Shown piece after piece: positions 32,994-42,379 of a stretch of DNA of 64,000 nt. Position 1 is the stretch's first letter; each line of letters opens with the position of its first letter. A program made the translations under genes and the position numbers. Source of the stretch: JAGPUQ01 sp050250395 (GTDB lineage Bacteria; Pseudomonadota; Gammaproteobacteria; Pseudomonadales; Porticoccaceae); the NCBI GenBank assembly GCA_050250395.1, contig JBFWOQ010000001.1, positions 124,001 to 188,000 of the forward strand, written 5' to 3'. The notes under the pieces are model-generated. The model searched no databases. It was given only the letters and a program-made list of their open reading frames with translations, and was not told the origin of the DNA.

Positions 32994-34592
32994 TTGAGTG
33001 CAGTTGATCGCAGCCGGCGCAGGTTCCTGCACTGTCTGGTCGTGGCCGGTGCCGTTATCGCCGGCTTGGGCACCAGCGCCACCCAGGCCGCCTCCGCGGC
33101 GAAACATCTGGAATTCGGTTCCCCGCGCGCCTTCAGTTTCGACGGCCTGATCCAGACCGCGCGCGCCAACGCCGCCCAAGCCTATCGGGAGCCGCCGCGG
33201 CCGGGCGCCGAAGTGGTGTCCAGGATCGACTACGACGAACACGGCCAGATCCGCTACCGCCCCGAGCTCGCGCTGGATGCCAACGGCCCGGGGATCTACC
33301 CGGTGACCTTCTTCCACCTCGGCAAGTGGTTCCAGCAGCCGGTGCACGCTTATGTGGTGGACCAGGGCAAGGCGCGCGAGATCCGCTATCGCCGCGACTA
33401 TTTTTCGATGCCGAAGGACAACCCCGCCCGGCACATGCCGGACGATGCCGGGTTTGCCGGATTCCGTCTGCACGAATCCCGACTGCGGGATGACTGGCGC
33501 ACCCAGGACTGGGTGGCGTTTCTGGGCGCTTCCTACTTCCGCACCATCGGCGCCTTGGGGCAATACGGCCTCTCGGCGCGCGGCATCGCGCTCGACACCG
33601 CGGTCGCCGGACCCGAAGAATTCCCGATGTTCCGCGAGTTCTATCTGGAACCGGCGGCGACCACCGACGGCCCGATGCGGGTCTACGCACTGCTCGACGG
33701 CCCCGGCATCACCGGCGCGTACCGGTTCGATCTGTACCGCGGTACCGGCGTGGTCATCGAAGTGGACTGCCGGCTGTTTCTCCGTCGCGACATCATGCGG
33801 CTCGGCATCGCGCCGCTGACCTCCATGTTCTGGTTCGGCGAGCACGGCCGCGGGCGCGACCTCGACTGGCGTCCGGAGATTCACGATTCCGACGGCCTGG
33901 CGATATGGAACGGCGCCGGCGAACGCATCTGGCGGCCGCTGCGCAACCCGCCCTACCCCACGGCCGCGGCCTTCGTCGATTTCAATCCGCGCGGCTTCGG
34001 ATTCCTGCAGCGCGACCGGAACTTCGACAACTACCTCGACGGCGTGCTCTACGACCGCCGCCCGAGCCTGTGGATCGAGCCGCTGGGCGACTGGGGCGAA
34101 GGTTCGGTGCAACTCGTCGAACTGCCCACCGACGACGAGATCCACGACAACATGGTCGCCATGTGGGTGCCGGCGGGCGAAGCCAAAAAAGGCGCGGAAT
34201 ACAGTTTCCGCTACCGCATGCACTGGCAGGCCGACGAACCCTGGCCCGCTCCCAACCTGGCGCAGGTGATATCGACCCGTAGCGGTCGTGGCGGCGAGCC
34301 GGGCACCATCCGCAAACCCGGCGTCGTGCGTTATGTGGTCGAATTCGCCGGCGGCGAACTTCCCGGGCTCGCCAAGACCGCGAAGCTCGACGCCGTGGTC
34401 ACCAGTTCGACCGGCCAGGACAGGATACTGCTCGCCCGCGCCGAACCGGTGCCCACCACCGACCGCTGGCGGGTCCAGTTCGACCTCGCGGTGAATCCCG
34501 GCGAGCCGGTCGATCTGCGCCTGTTCCTGCGTGAGGGCGACCGTGCCCTCAGCGAGACCTGGCTGTTTCAGCACCTGACCGCCGCCCCCTGA
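32994..34592 (+). CDS. opgD: Glucans biosynthesis protein D, Tat-exported
   Basis: OpgD is the Tat-dependent paralogue of OpgG that acts on periplasmic glucans. I start at TTG 32994 because GAGGAG lies 6 nt upstream; this puts the twin-arginine motif SRRRFLHCL at residues 6-14, right at the N-terminus, followed by VVAGAVIAGLGTSATQA. An in-frame ATG at 32949 would add 15 residues. The 532-residue product shares FLGASYFRTIGALGQYGLSARGIALDT, APLTSMFWFGE, HDSDGLAIWNG and NPRGFGFLQRDR with OpgG. It is transcribed away from opgG-opgH, and its end is 23 bp from a convergent SDR gene. Confidence 0.93.
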   Translation: MSAVDRSRRRFLHCLVVAGAVIAGLGTSATQAASAAKHLEFGSPRAFSFDGLIQTARANAAQAYREPPRPGAEVVSRIDYDEHGQIRYRPELALDANGPGIYPVTFFHLGKWFQQPVHAYVVDQGKAREIRYRRDYFSMPKDNPARHMPDDAGFAGFRLHESRLRDDWRTQDWVAFLGASYFRTIGALGQYGLSARGIALDTAVAGPEEFPMFREFYLEPAATTDGPMRVYALLDGPGITGAYRFDLYRGTGVVIEVDCRLFLRRDIMRLGIAPLTSMFWFGEHGRGRDLDWRPEIHDSDGLAIWNGAGERIWRPLRNPPYPTAAAFVDFNPRGFGFLQRDRNFDNYLDGVLYDRRPSLWIEPLGDWGEGSVQLVELPTDDEIHDNMVAMWVPAGEAKKGAEYSFRYRMHWQADEPWPAPNLAQVISTRSGRGGEPGTIRKPGVVRYVVEFAGGELPGLAKTAKLDAVVTSSTGQDRILLARAEPVPTTDRWRVQFDLAVNPGEPVDLRLFLREGDRALSETWLFQHLTAAP

Positions 34593-34615
34593 AGGCGGCG
34601 TCAGGGGCGGGCAAC

Positions 34616-35371
34616 CTAGCCCAGCGCAAAGCCCGCCGTGAGGCCGCCATCGGCGACGAATTCGGAACCGGTGGAATAGGAGCTGTCATCCGACGCCAGG
34701 TAGGCGGCGAGCGTCGCCATTTCCTCTGGCTGCGCGATGCGACCCAGCGGCGTGCGGGCAAACAGGGCATCGGCGCCGGCGCCGGTGAGGCCGGCATCGG
34801 TCAGCATGTTGGTCATGACGCCGCCCGGGTGAATCGAATTGACGCGGATGTTGTCCGGACCCAGTTCCATTGCCGCCACCTTGGTCATGCCGCGCACCGC
34901 GAACTTGCTGGCGCAGTAGGCCACACCCCCGACCGCGCCACCGAGACCGGCGATCGACGAAATATTGACGATCGAGCCACCTCCGGCCGCCTTCATCGCC
35001 GCCGCGACGCTGCGCATGCCGAGAAACACGCCGAGCTGGTTGATCTCGATGGTCTTCATGTAATCCGCCACACTCATGGTCTTGAGTGCGCCCAGCAGCC
35101 CGATGCCGGCATTGTTCACCAGCACATTGAGCTTGCCGAATTTGGCCACCGTGGCCTCGACCGCCGCGCGCCAGCTGTCTTCGTCGGTCACATCGAGCCG
35201 CAGGTACGCCGCCGCCGGGCCGATCGCGGCAGCCGTCGTCTGGCCGTCCGCGTCCAGCACATCGCACAGCATGACCTTGGCGCCGCGCGCCGCGAACAGA
35301 CGTGCCTCGGCCGCACCCTGCCCCCGTGCCGCGCCCGTGATCAGGGCCACCTTGCCTTCCAGATTCTTCAT
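34616..35371 (-). CDS. SDR family oxidoreductase (hydroxysteroid/glucose dehydrogenase-like)
   Basis: A 251-residue classical SDR. TGAARGQGAAEARLFA binds the cofactor, NNAGIGLLG marks strand 4, and ISSIAGLGG with YCASKFAVRGMTK hold the Ser-Tyr-Lys triad. HPGGVMTNML and SSYSTGSEFVADGG are typical of 3-alpha/20-beta-hydroxysteroid and glucose 1-dehydrogenase-like members, but substrate cannot be assigned. It stands alone, convergent with opgD and divergent from the GspE-like gene. Unlike the tandem SDRs at 26.9-28.5 kb it is not HSD10-like. Confidence 0.85.
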   Translation of the reverse strand: MKNLEGKVALITGAARGQGAAEARLFAARGAKVMLCDVLDADGQTTAAAIGPAAAYLRLDVTDEDSWRAAVEATVAKFGKLNVLVNNAGIGLLGALKTMSVADYMKTIEINQLGVFLGMRSVAAAMKAAGGGSIVNISSIAGLGGAVGGVAYCASKFAVRGMTKVAAMELGPDNIRVNSIHPGGVMTNMLTDAGLTGAGADALFARTPLGRIAQPEEMATLAAYLASDDSSYSTGSEFVADGGLTAGFALG

Positions 35372-35626
35372 CGCCTTGCTCCGGTTGGTTGAACACTGAA
35401 ACTTTTTGCCGCGCGCGCGGCGCACGGCACGGACCGCGAAGGATTTGCGCAGTCGGGAATCGGTCAACGCGGCACGGACTGCTCGTGCACTTGGCAGCTC
35501 TTTCAACAAGCGGTTTGCGTTGTTATGCGGCGAGCTTACCGGGCGCCTCGGGAGGCGGCAATCGGCGCCGCCGCGGATTGACCCTTGGACTACAATCCAC
35601 CCCTCTGGAAAAAGGAAAAGACCGGC

Positions 35627-37402
35627 ATGGCTGTCACGATCGCGCCCGGACAGGCGCTGGACCTCGCACTGGCGCTCGCGCACCTGGTGGACGCCGGCCT
35701 GGTTGCGCGCAGCGACGCCAATGTGCTGACGGGGGCGAACCGCACCCGCGAGCAGTCGCTTCAGCACCCGCTGGTGTACATCGCCAGCCAGCAGATCGGC
35801 AACGCCGCGCGGCCGGGCCGGATGCTGGATCTCGAAACCCTGACCCAGTGGCTGGGCGAAATCGCGCAACTGCCGGTGCTGCGCATCGACCCGCTCAAGG
35901 TCAAGGTCGCCGAAGTCGCGCGCGTGATGTCGTTCGAGTTCGCCAAGCGCCACGGCATCCTGTGTGTCGAAACGGGCGCCGAGGAAATCGTCGTGGCCAC
36001 GGCGCAGCCCTTCATCACCACCTGGATCTCGGGCCTCGAACAGGCAAGCCGCAAACGCGTCAACCGGGTGGTGGCCAACCCCGCCGATATCGAGAAATAC
36101 ACCCTCGAGTTCTACACCCTGTCGCGCTCGGTATCCGGCGCCGGTACCGCGATGCGCGGCACCCGTCCCGCACTCGGCAACTTCGAGCAGTTGCTGGAAC
36201 TGGGCTCCCTCAAGGACCCGGACGCCCAGGATCAGCACATCGTCAACATCGTCGACTGGCTGTTGCAATACGCCTTCGACCAGCGCGCCAGCGACATCCA
36301 CATCGAGCCGCGCCGGGAACTGGGCAAGGTCCGCTTCCGGATCGACGGCGTACTGCACCCGGTCTACGAACTCCCGGCCCAGGTGCTGAGCGCGGTCACC
36401 AGTCGCCTGAAAATCCTCGGTCGCATGAACGTGGCGGAAAAGCGCAAGCCCCAGGATGGGCGGGTCAAGACCCGCACTCCCGCCGGCGGCGAAGTCGAGC
36501 TGCGTCTGTCGACCCTGCCCACGGCGTTCGGCGAGAAGATGGTAATCCGGATTTTCGATCCCGAAGTGTTGCTGCGCAGCTTTACCGAACTGGGCCTCAG
36601 TGGCGACGACTACCAGCGCTGGCAGGGCATGATCGGCCAGTCCAACGGCATCGTGCTGGTCACCGGACCCACCGGATCGGGCAAGACCACGACGCTCTAT
36701 TCCACCCTGAAACAGCTCGCCACCGAAGAGGTAAACGTCAGTACGGTGGAAGATCCCATCGAGATGGTCGAGGACAGTTTCAACCAGACCCAGGTGCAGC
36801 CGCAGATCAACTTCAGCTTCGCCGAGGGGGTGCGCACCCTGATGCGCCAGGACCCGGACATCATCATGGTCGGGGAGATCCGGGATCTCGCGACCGCGGA
36901 AATGGCGATTCAGGCCGCGCTCACCGGTCACCTGGTACTGTCCACCCTGCATACCAACGACGCCCCCACGGCCATCACCCGCCTGCTCGATCTGGGTGTG
37001 CCGGCGCACCTGCTCAAGGTCACCCTCAACGGCGTGATGGCGCAGCGCCTGGTGCGCACCCTGTGCCCCCACTGCGCGCGCAAGGCGCCGGTGGACATGG
37101 CAGCCTGGAAGGCGCTGGTGCAGCCCTGGAAGGCGCTGCCGCCCACCCAGCTCGTTGAACCCGGCGGCTGCCTGGAATGTCGCGACACCGGCTATCTGGG
37201 CCGCCAGGGCATCTACGAAATCATGCTCGTCAGCGACACCCTCAAGCCGCTGATCGGCGATCAGTGCGATATCTCCGCGCTGCGCCTGCAAGCCATGCGC
37301 GAAGGCATGCGCACCCTGCGCCTGTCCGGTGCCCAGAAAGTCGGCGCGGGGATCACCTCGGTGGCGGAAGTGATGCGGGTGGCGCCCGATATGGGACGTT
37401 AG
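35627..37402 (+). CDS. GspE/PilB-type secretion/pilus assembly ATPase
   Basis: A 591-residue hexameric ATPase of the type II secretion/type IV pilus family. After an N1/N2 region (about 1-210) come the RASDIHIEPRR Asp box neighbourhood, Walker A GPTGSGKTTTLYST, the Asp box VSTVEDPIE, Walker B DPDIIMVGEIRD, the His box TGHLVLSTLHTND, and a tetra-Cys zinc site (CPHC ... CLEC). I chose ATG 35627 with AAGGA 10 nt upstream; ATG 35585 is possible. No other secretion or pilus genes are next to it, so the partner machine must be elsewhere; the pseudopilin at 2.5-3.0 kb is the only other such gene in the window. glnE begins 4 bp after its stop. Confidence 0.9.
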   Translation: MAVTIAPGQALDLALALAHLVDAGLVARSDANVLTGANRTREQSLQHPLVYIASQQIGNAARPGRMLDLETLTQWLGEIAQLPVLRIDPLKVKVAEVARVMSFEFAKRHGILCVETGAEEIVVATAQPFITTWISGLEQASRKRVNRVVANPADIEKYTLEFYTLSRSVSGAGTAMRGTRPALGNFEQLLELGSLKDPDAQDQHIVNIVDWLLQYAFDQRASDIHIEPRRELGKVRFRIDGVLHPVYELPAQVLSAVTSRLKILGRMNVAEKRKPQDGRVKTRTPAGGEVELRLSTLPTAFGEKMVIRIFDPEVLLRSFTELGLSGDDYQRWQGMIGQSNGIVLVTGPTGSGKTTTLYSTLKQLATEEVNVSTVEDPIEMVEDSFNQTQVQPQINFSFAEGVRTLMRQDPDIIMVGEIRDLATAEMAIQAALTGHLVLSTLHTNDAPTAITRLLDLGVPAHLLKVTLNGVMAQRLVRTLCPHCARKAPVDMAAWKALVQPWKALPPTQLVEPGGCLECRDTGYLGRQGIYEIMLVSDTLKPLIGDQCDISALRLQAMREGMRTLRLSGAQKVGAGITSVAEVMRVAPDMGR

Positions 37403-37405
37403 CCG

Positions 37406-40303
37406 GTGCCGGTCACCCTGGCACTCCCGCCCGACCGCGAGGCCCTGTTCGCGCGCCAGCTCGACCGGTTTTTCGAGGCCGCGCCGGCGGCGGCACGGGA
37501 CCGCCTGACCGCCCTGCGCGGCGACCCGGAATTCGCGCGCGCGTTGCCGTGGGTCTGGTGGGGGAGCGAGTTCGCGGCGGACGTGTGCTGCCGCCAGCCC
37601 GAGGCATTCCTCGCGCTGGCGGAGCAGGGCGCGCTCGCGCGGGCGCGGGCGCCGGAGCTGATCGAAACCGATCTCGCTGCCGCGCTTGCCGGCTGTCCCG
37701 ACGCGGACGAGCTCGGTCGCCGCCTGCGCCGCTTTCGCAATCTCGAAATGCTGCGCATCGTCTGGGGCGATCTCACCCGCAACGCCGATCTTGAACACAC
37801 CATGGCGGCGCTCTCGGCGCTCGCGGAAGCCTGCATTCGCGGCGCGCTGGCCTTTCTCTACCCGGAAGCCTGCCGGCTCTGGGGCGTGCCCATGGGCGCC
37901 GACTCCGGCCAGCCACAGGAACTGGTGGTGCTCGCCATGGGCAAGCTGGGCGGCGGCGAACTCAATCTCTCGTCCGACATCGATCTGATCTTCGCGTATC
38001 CGGAAGCGGGCGAAACCGTCCCCGCCGCCGGGGGCACGACCCGCGTGCTCGACAATCAGGAATTTTTCCTGCGCCTGGGCCGCAAGCTGATCCAGGCCCT
38101 GGATCAGCACACCGCCGAGGGTTTCGTATTCCGGGTCGACATGCGGCTGCGTCCGTACGGCGACAGCGGCGCCCTGGTGGCGAGTTTCGATGCCCTCGCC
38201 GAGTACTACCAGACCCAGGGCCGCGACTGGGAGCGCTACGCCATGATCAAGGCGCGCCCGGTGAGCGGCGACCCCGCGGCGGCGACGAGCCTGCTCGCGC
38301 TGTTGCGGGCCTTTACCTATCGCAAATACATCGACTACTCCGCGATCCAGTCGCTGCGCGACATGAAGGCGCTGATCAATCGGGAAGTGGCGCGCCGCGA
38401 CATGGCCGGCAACATCAAGCTCGGCGCCGGCGGCATCCGCGAGATCGAGTTCATCGCCCAGACGTTTCAGTTGATCCGGGGCGGTCGGGACCGCCGCTTC
38501 CAGACCCCGCGGTTGCGCACCGTGCTCGATCTGATCGATCGCGACGGCTTGCTCCCGGACCGCGCCGGCGCGCGCCTGTGGGACGCCTATGTGTTCCTGC
38601 GCAACACCGAACACGTGCTCCAGGCCTGGCGCGATCGGCAGACCCAGACCCTGCCCACGGAACCGGCGGATCGCGAACGCCTGGCGGCGCTGATGGGTTA
38701 TCCGGACTGGACCGGGTTCGCCAGCGCGCTGGAGGCGGTGCGCACGGCGGTGCGCGCGCTGTTCGACGCCGTGGTGGCGCCGGCGGAAACGGCGGGCGCC
38801 GACGACGACCGCGCGCGCGGTATCTGGCTGCTGGCCGCAGCCGACGAGCCACCGGCGGACGAGCTGGCGGCGCTCGGCTACGGCGCCGCGGCGGGAGGAG
38901 CGGCCGCAGTCCTGCAGCAGCTGCACCGCAGCCGCGGCGTGCAGACCATGGCGGTGGATGCCCGGGGCCGTCTCGATCGCCTGATGCCGCTGCTGATCGC
39001 CGAGTGCAGCACCGACGGCGCGGAAACCCTGAGCCGGGTGAGCGCGGTGGTCGAGGCGGTAGCGCGTCGCAGCGTGTACCTCACACTGCTGAGCGAAAAT
39101 CCGGGCGCGCGGCACCAACTGGTACGGCTGTGCGCCGCCAGCCCCTGGGTGACCGACGAGCTGGCGCGCTACCCGGCCCTGCTGGATGAATTGCTCGATC
39201 CCGTCGCCCTTTACACACCGCCTGACCGGGCCGGCATCGCCATCGAACTACAGCAGCACCTGGCGCGCGTGCCGGACGACGATCTGGACGCCCTGATGGA
39301 AGCGCTGCGCTATTTTCGCCGCGCCCATGGGCTGCGCGTGGCCGCCGCCGAAATTACCGGCGCGCTGCCGCTGATGAAGGTGAGCGATTATCTGACCTGG
39401 CTGGCCGAGGCCATCCTGGGGGCGGTGATCGACTTCGCTCGGGTGCAACTGGTCGCGCGCCACGGTCACCCGATCACCGCCACGGGGACAGAACCCGGCT
39501 TCCTGGTAGTGGGCTACGGCAAGCTGGGCGGCATCGAGCTGGCGCACGGCTCCGACCTGGATCTGGTGTTTCTCCATGATGCCGAACCGAGCCTCGTCAC
39601 CGCCGGCGCGCATCCGCTGACCAATGAGCAGTTCTTTGCCCGCCTCGGCCAGCGCATCATCCATATCCTGAGCACCCGCACCGCGTCGGGCACCCTGTAC
39701 GAGGTGGATATGCGGCTGCGGCCCTCGGGCAACTCGGGGCTGCTGGTCTCGTCCTGCGACGCCTTTGCACGCTATCAGGCCGAGAGCGCCTGGGTCTGGG
39801 AGCATCAGGCGCTGGTGCGCGCGCGGCCCGTCGCCGGCAGTGCTGCGCTGGCCGAGCATTTCGCCGTCGTGCGCCGCGAAGTGCTGTGCCGCGCGCGCGA
39901 CCGCACCGAGCTCGCGCGCGAAGTCCGCGCCATGCGCGCCCGGATGCACGCCCACCTGGGCTCGGGAATGGCAGAAAAAAGTGGCGGCATGTTTGACCTG
40001 AAGCAGGACGCCGGCGGTATCGTGGATATCGAATTTATGGTTCAATTTGTCGTCTTGGTCGAGTCCCACCGCCACCCGGAACTCACCCGCTGGACCGATA
40101 ACATTCGCATCCTCGGGGATCTGGCGGAGGCCGGTGTCTTGTCTGCTACCGACACGGAAACCCTGCGGGAAGCCTACAAGGCCTACCGTGCGGCGGCACA
40201 TCGGCTGCAATTGCAGCGTCAGCCCGGCGTGGTTCCCGCGGCGGAGTTCGCCGCGCCGCGCGCCGCGGTCACGGCCATCCGGGAGCGCCTCCTGGGTGGG
40301 TAA
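37406..40303 (+). CDS. glnE: Glutamine synthetase adenylyltransferase/deadenylase
   Basis: GlnE adenylylates and deadenylylates glutamine synthetase in response to PII and glutamine, tuning nitrogen assimilation. The 965-residue product has the expected duplicated nucleotidyltransferase design: the first active site (deadenylase) is KLGGGELNLSSDIDLIF, near residue 190, and the second (adenylylase) is KLGGIELAHGSDLDLVF, near residue 708, each followed by a DMRLRP segment. The start is GTG 37406, only 4 bp after the ATPase gene; no strong ribosome site is seen, so translation coupling is likely. The glnE-ilvE-waaF order is shared with Pseudomonas. Confidence 0.96.
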   Translation: MPVTLALPPDREALFARQLDRFFEAAPAAARDRLTALRGDPEFARALPWVWWGSEFAADVCCRQPEAFLALAEQGALARARAPELIETDLAAALAGCPDADELGRRLRRFRNLEMLRIVWGDLTRNADLEHTMAALSALAEACIRGALAFLYPEACRLWGVPMGADSGQPQELVVLAMGKLGGGELNLSSDIDLIFAYPEAGETVPAAGGTTRVLDNQEFFLRLGRKLIQALDQHTAEGFVFRVDMRLRPYGDSGALVASFDALAEYYQTQGRDWERYAMIKARPVSGDPAAATSLLALLRAFTYRKYIDYSAIQSLRDMKALINREVARRDMAGNIKLGAGGIREIEFIAQTFQLIRGGRDRRFQTPRLRTVLDLIDRDGLLPDRAGARLWDAYVFLRNTEHVLQAWRDRQTQTLPTEPADRERLAALMGYPDWTGFASALEAVRTAVRALFDAVVAPAETAGADDDRARGIWLLAAADEPPADELAALGYGAAAGGAAAVLQQLHRSRGVQTMAVDARGRLDRLMPLLIAECSTDGAETLSRVSAVVEAVARRSVYLTLLSENPGARHQLVRLCAASPWVTDELARYPALLDELLDPVALYTPPDRAGIAIELQQHLARVPDDDLDALMEALRYFRRAHGLRVAAAEITGALPLMKVSDYLTWLAEAILGAVIDFARVQLVARHGHPITATGTEPGFLVVGYGKLGGIELAHGSDLDLVFLHDAEPSLVTAGAHPLTNEQFFARLGQRIIHILSTRTASGTLYEVDMRLRPSGNSGLLVSSCDAFARYQAESAWVWEHQALVRARPVAGSAALAEHFAVVRREVLCRARDRTELAREVRAMRARMHAHLGSGMAEKSGGMFDLKQDAGGIVDIEFMVQFVVLVESHRHPELTRWTDNIRILGDLAEAGVLSATDTETLREAYKAYRAAAHRLQLQRQPGVVPAAEFAAPRAAVTAIRERLLGG

Positions 40304-40316
40304 CGGCGCGATTTCT

Positions 40317-40359
40317 ACGACACGTTTTTTCACGACACGGTTTTTCACGTCACAGTTTC
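40317..40359 (+). repeat. Three tandem 15-bp imperfect repeats before ilvE
   Basis: Units ACGACACGTTTTTTC (40317-40331), ACGACACGGTTTTTC (40332-40346) and a shorter third copy ACGTCACAGTTTC (40347-40359) fill the glnE-ilvE gap, ending just before the GAGGAG ribosome site of ilvE. They could be direct-repeat operator sites or slippage expansion; the T-runs also give weak terminator character. Confidence 0.65.
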
Positions 40360-40374
40360 GAGGAGCATAGTCCC

Positions 40375-41304
40375 ATGTCTTTTGCCGACCGCGACGGGTT
40401 TATCTGGTTCAACGGCCAACTGGTGCCCTGGCGCGAGGCGCAGGTCCATGTGCTGACCCACACGCTGCACTACGGCATGGGCGTGTTCGAAGGTGTGCGC
40501 GCCTATCACACCGACAGTCGCGGCACGGCGATTTTCCGTCTGGAAGATCATACCAACCGGCTGTTCAACTCCGCGAAAATCGTCGGCATGCAAATGCCCT
40601 TCGACCGGGCAACCCTGAACGAGGCCCAGCGCCAGGTCGTGCGCGCCAACCAGTTGCGTGAAGGCTATATCCGGCCGCTGGCGTTTCTCGGCTCCGAGGG
40701 CATGGGCCTGCGCGCCGACGGCCTGCGCACCCATGTCGCCGTCGCCGCCTGGGAATGGCCGTCCTACATGAGTCCCGAGGCGCTGGAGCAGGGCATCCGC
40801 ATCCGCACCTCGTCCATCACGCGCCACCACGTCAACATCACCATGTGCAAGGCGAAGGCGACCGGCAACTACACCAACTCCATGATGGCGCTGCGCGAAG
40901 CACTGCAGGACGGCTACGACGAGGCCCTGCTGCTCGATCCCGAAGGCTATGTGGCGGAAGGCAGCGGCGAGAATATTTTCGTGATCAATCGCGGCGTGCT
41001 CTACACCCCCGAGCTGACCTCCTGCCTCGACGGAATCACCCGCGACACCGTGATTCAACTGGCCCACGAATGCGGTTACGAAGTCCGCGAAAAACGCATC
41101 ACCCGCGATGAAATCTACATCGCGGATGAAGCCTTTTTCACCGGCACCGCCGCCGAAGTGCTGCCGATCCGCGAGCTCGACAACCGGGTGATCGGCGCCG
41201 GCGCGCGCGGACCCATCACCACGCGCCTGCAGCAACTGTATTTCGATGCGGTACGTGGCCGTCTTGCCGCCCATCCGGAATGGCTGGCGCCGGTCGCCGA
41301 TTGA
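40375..41304 (+). CDS. ilvE: Branched-chain amino acid aminotransferase
   Basis: IlvE carries out the last step of valine, leucine and isoleucine synthesis, transferring an amino group from glutamate with PLP. The 309-residue fold-type IV enzyme shows the N-terminal WFNGQLVPWREAQVHVLTH, HYGMGVFEGVRAY, the PLP-lysine segment MCKAKATGNYTNSMM and the late GYVAEGSGENIFV and FFTGTAAEVLPI motifs. GAGGAG precedes the ATG at 40375. It sits between glnE and the LPS operon as in Pseudomonas, so the linkage is positional rather than functional. Confidence 0.97.
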   Translation: MSFADRDGFIWFNGQLVPWREAQVHVLTHTLHYGMGVFEGVRAYHTDSRGTAIFRLEDHTNRLFNSAKIVGMQMPFDRATLNEAQRQVVRANQLREGYIRPLAFLGSEGMGLRADGLRTHVAVAAWEWPSYMSPEALEQGIRIRTSSITRHHVNITMCKAKATGNYTNSMMALREALQDGYDEALLLDPEGYVAEGSGENIFVINRGVLYTPELTSCLDGITRDTVIQLAHECGYEVREKRITRDEIYIADEAFFTGTAAEVLPIRELDNRVIGAGARGPITTRLQQLYFDAVRGRLAAHPEWLAPVAD

Positions 41305-41326
41305 CTACTGCTGCTGGCCGGCGTCG

Positions 41327-42361
41327 ATGACCGGACCCAACATTCTGGTGATCGGCGCAGCCTGGGTCGGGGACATGGTGATGTCCCAGGCCCTGTTCAT
41401 GGCGTTGCGCCAGCGCCGGCCAGAGTGCCGCATCACGGTGCTGGCTCCCGCCTGGAGCCGGCCGCTGCTGGCCCGCATGCCCGAAGTGGACGCTGCCATC
41501 GATCTGCCCTTTGCCCACGGCGAACTGAATCTCGGTGGCCGCCTCGCGCTGGCCCGCGGGCTCGAACCCAAACGCTTCGATCAGGCCATCGTGCTGCCCA
41601 ACTCGTTCAAGTCGGCGCTGATCCCGACGTTTGCCGGCATCCCGCTGCGCACCGGCTGGCGCGGCGAGTGGCGCTTCTGGCTGCTCAACGATATCCGGCT
41701 GCTGGACCCGCGCAGATACCCACGCATGGTCGAACGTTGCGTCGCCCTCGCCTATCCCGCTGGACGGTCGCTGCCGGAGCCGCTGCCGCGCCCCCGGCTG
41801 CGCGCCGATCCGCAGCGGCTCGCGGCGCTGCGCGAACGCTTCGCGCTCGATCCCTCACGGCCAGTGCTGGCGCTGTGCCCGGGCGCCGAATTCGGTCCCT
41901 CGAAGCGCTGGCCAGAGGCGCACTATGCCAGTCTCGCCGGCACCTTCGCCGAACGCGGCTGGCAGATCTGGCTGCTGGGTTCGCCGCGCGATCGACCGGT
42001 GACGGACGCCATCGTCGAACGCCTGCCCGCTGCCCTCCAGCCACAGGCCTACAATCTGGCCGGCACCACCGAACTCGCCGACGCCCTCGATTTGCTCGCG
42101 GGGGCGGACCTGGTGGTGAGCAACGATTCCGGTCTGATGCACATCGCCGCCGCCCTCGACCGCCCCCTGATCGTGGTGTACGGCTCCAGCAGTCCGGGGT
42201 TCACACCGCCGCTTTCGGCCCGGGCGCGGACGCTGTCGATCCCGGTGGACTGCGGCCCCTGCTTCCGGCGCGAATGCCCCAAGGGTCACCTCAAGTGCCT
42301 CAACGACCTCAGCCCCGCGCTGGTGCTCGCCGCCGCCGACCGGCTGCTCGCGGCGCACTGA
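41327..42361 (+). CDS. waaF: ADP-heptose:LPS heptosyltransferase II
   Basis: WaaF adds the second heptose to the LPS inner core from ADP-heptose. The 344-residue GT9 protein has the N-terminal ILVIGAAWVGDMVMSQAL, LPNSFKSALIPTFAGIPLRTGWRGEWR, LCPGAEFGPSKRWPEAHYA, and VVSNDSGLMHIAAALDRPLIVVYGSSSPGFTPP, all WaaF hallmarks. The ATG at 41327 starts MTGPNILVIG; longer in-frame versions overlap ilvE. It opens a tightly packed core operon with waaG, waaP and kinase genes; the partner waaC is 7 kb downstream. Confidence 0.96.
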   Translation: MTGPNILVIGAAWVGDMVMSQALFMALRQRRPECRITVLAPAWSRPLLARMPEVDAAIDLPFAHGELNLGGRLALARGLEPKRFDQAIVLPNSFKSALIPTFAGIPLRTGWRGEWRFWLLNDIRLLDPRRYPRMVERCVALAYPAGRSLPEPLPRPRLRADPQRLAALRERFALDPSRPVLALCPGAEFGPSKRWPEAHYASLAGTFAERGWQIWLLGSPRDRPVTDAIVERLPAALQPQAYNLAGTTELADALDLLAGADLVVSNDSGLMHIAAALDRPLIVVYGSSSPGFTPPLSARARTLSIPVDCGPCFRRECPKGHLKCLNDLSPALVLAAADRLLAAH

Positions 42362-42379
42362 CGGCGCTCGGCCCCGGAC

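Noticed and set aside
34616..39118. A 1500-codon minus-strand frame running opposite the GspE-like ATPase and glnE into the SDR gene
   Set aside because: Only the last 251 codons (the SDR) have family motifs. The rest is the antisense shadow of two well-recognised genes and arises from high GC content with few stops.
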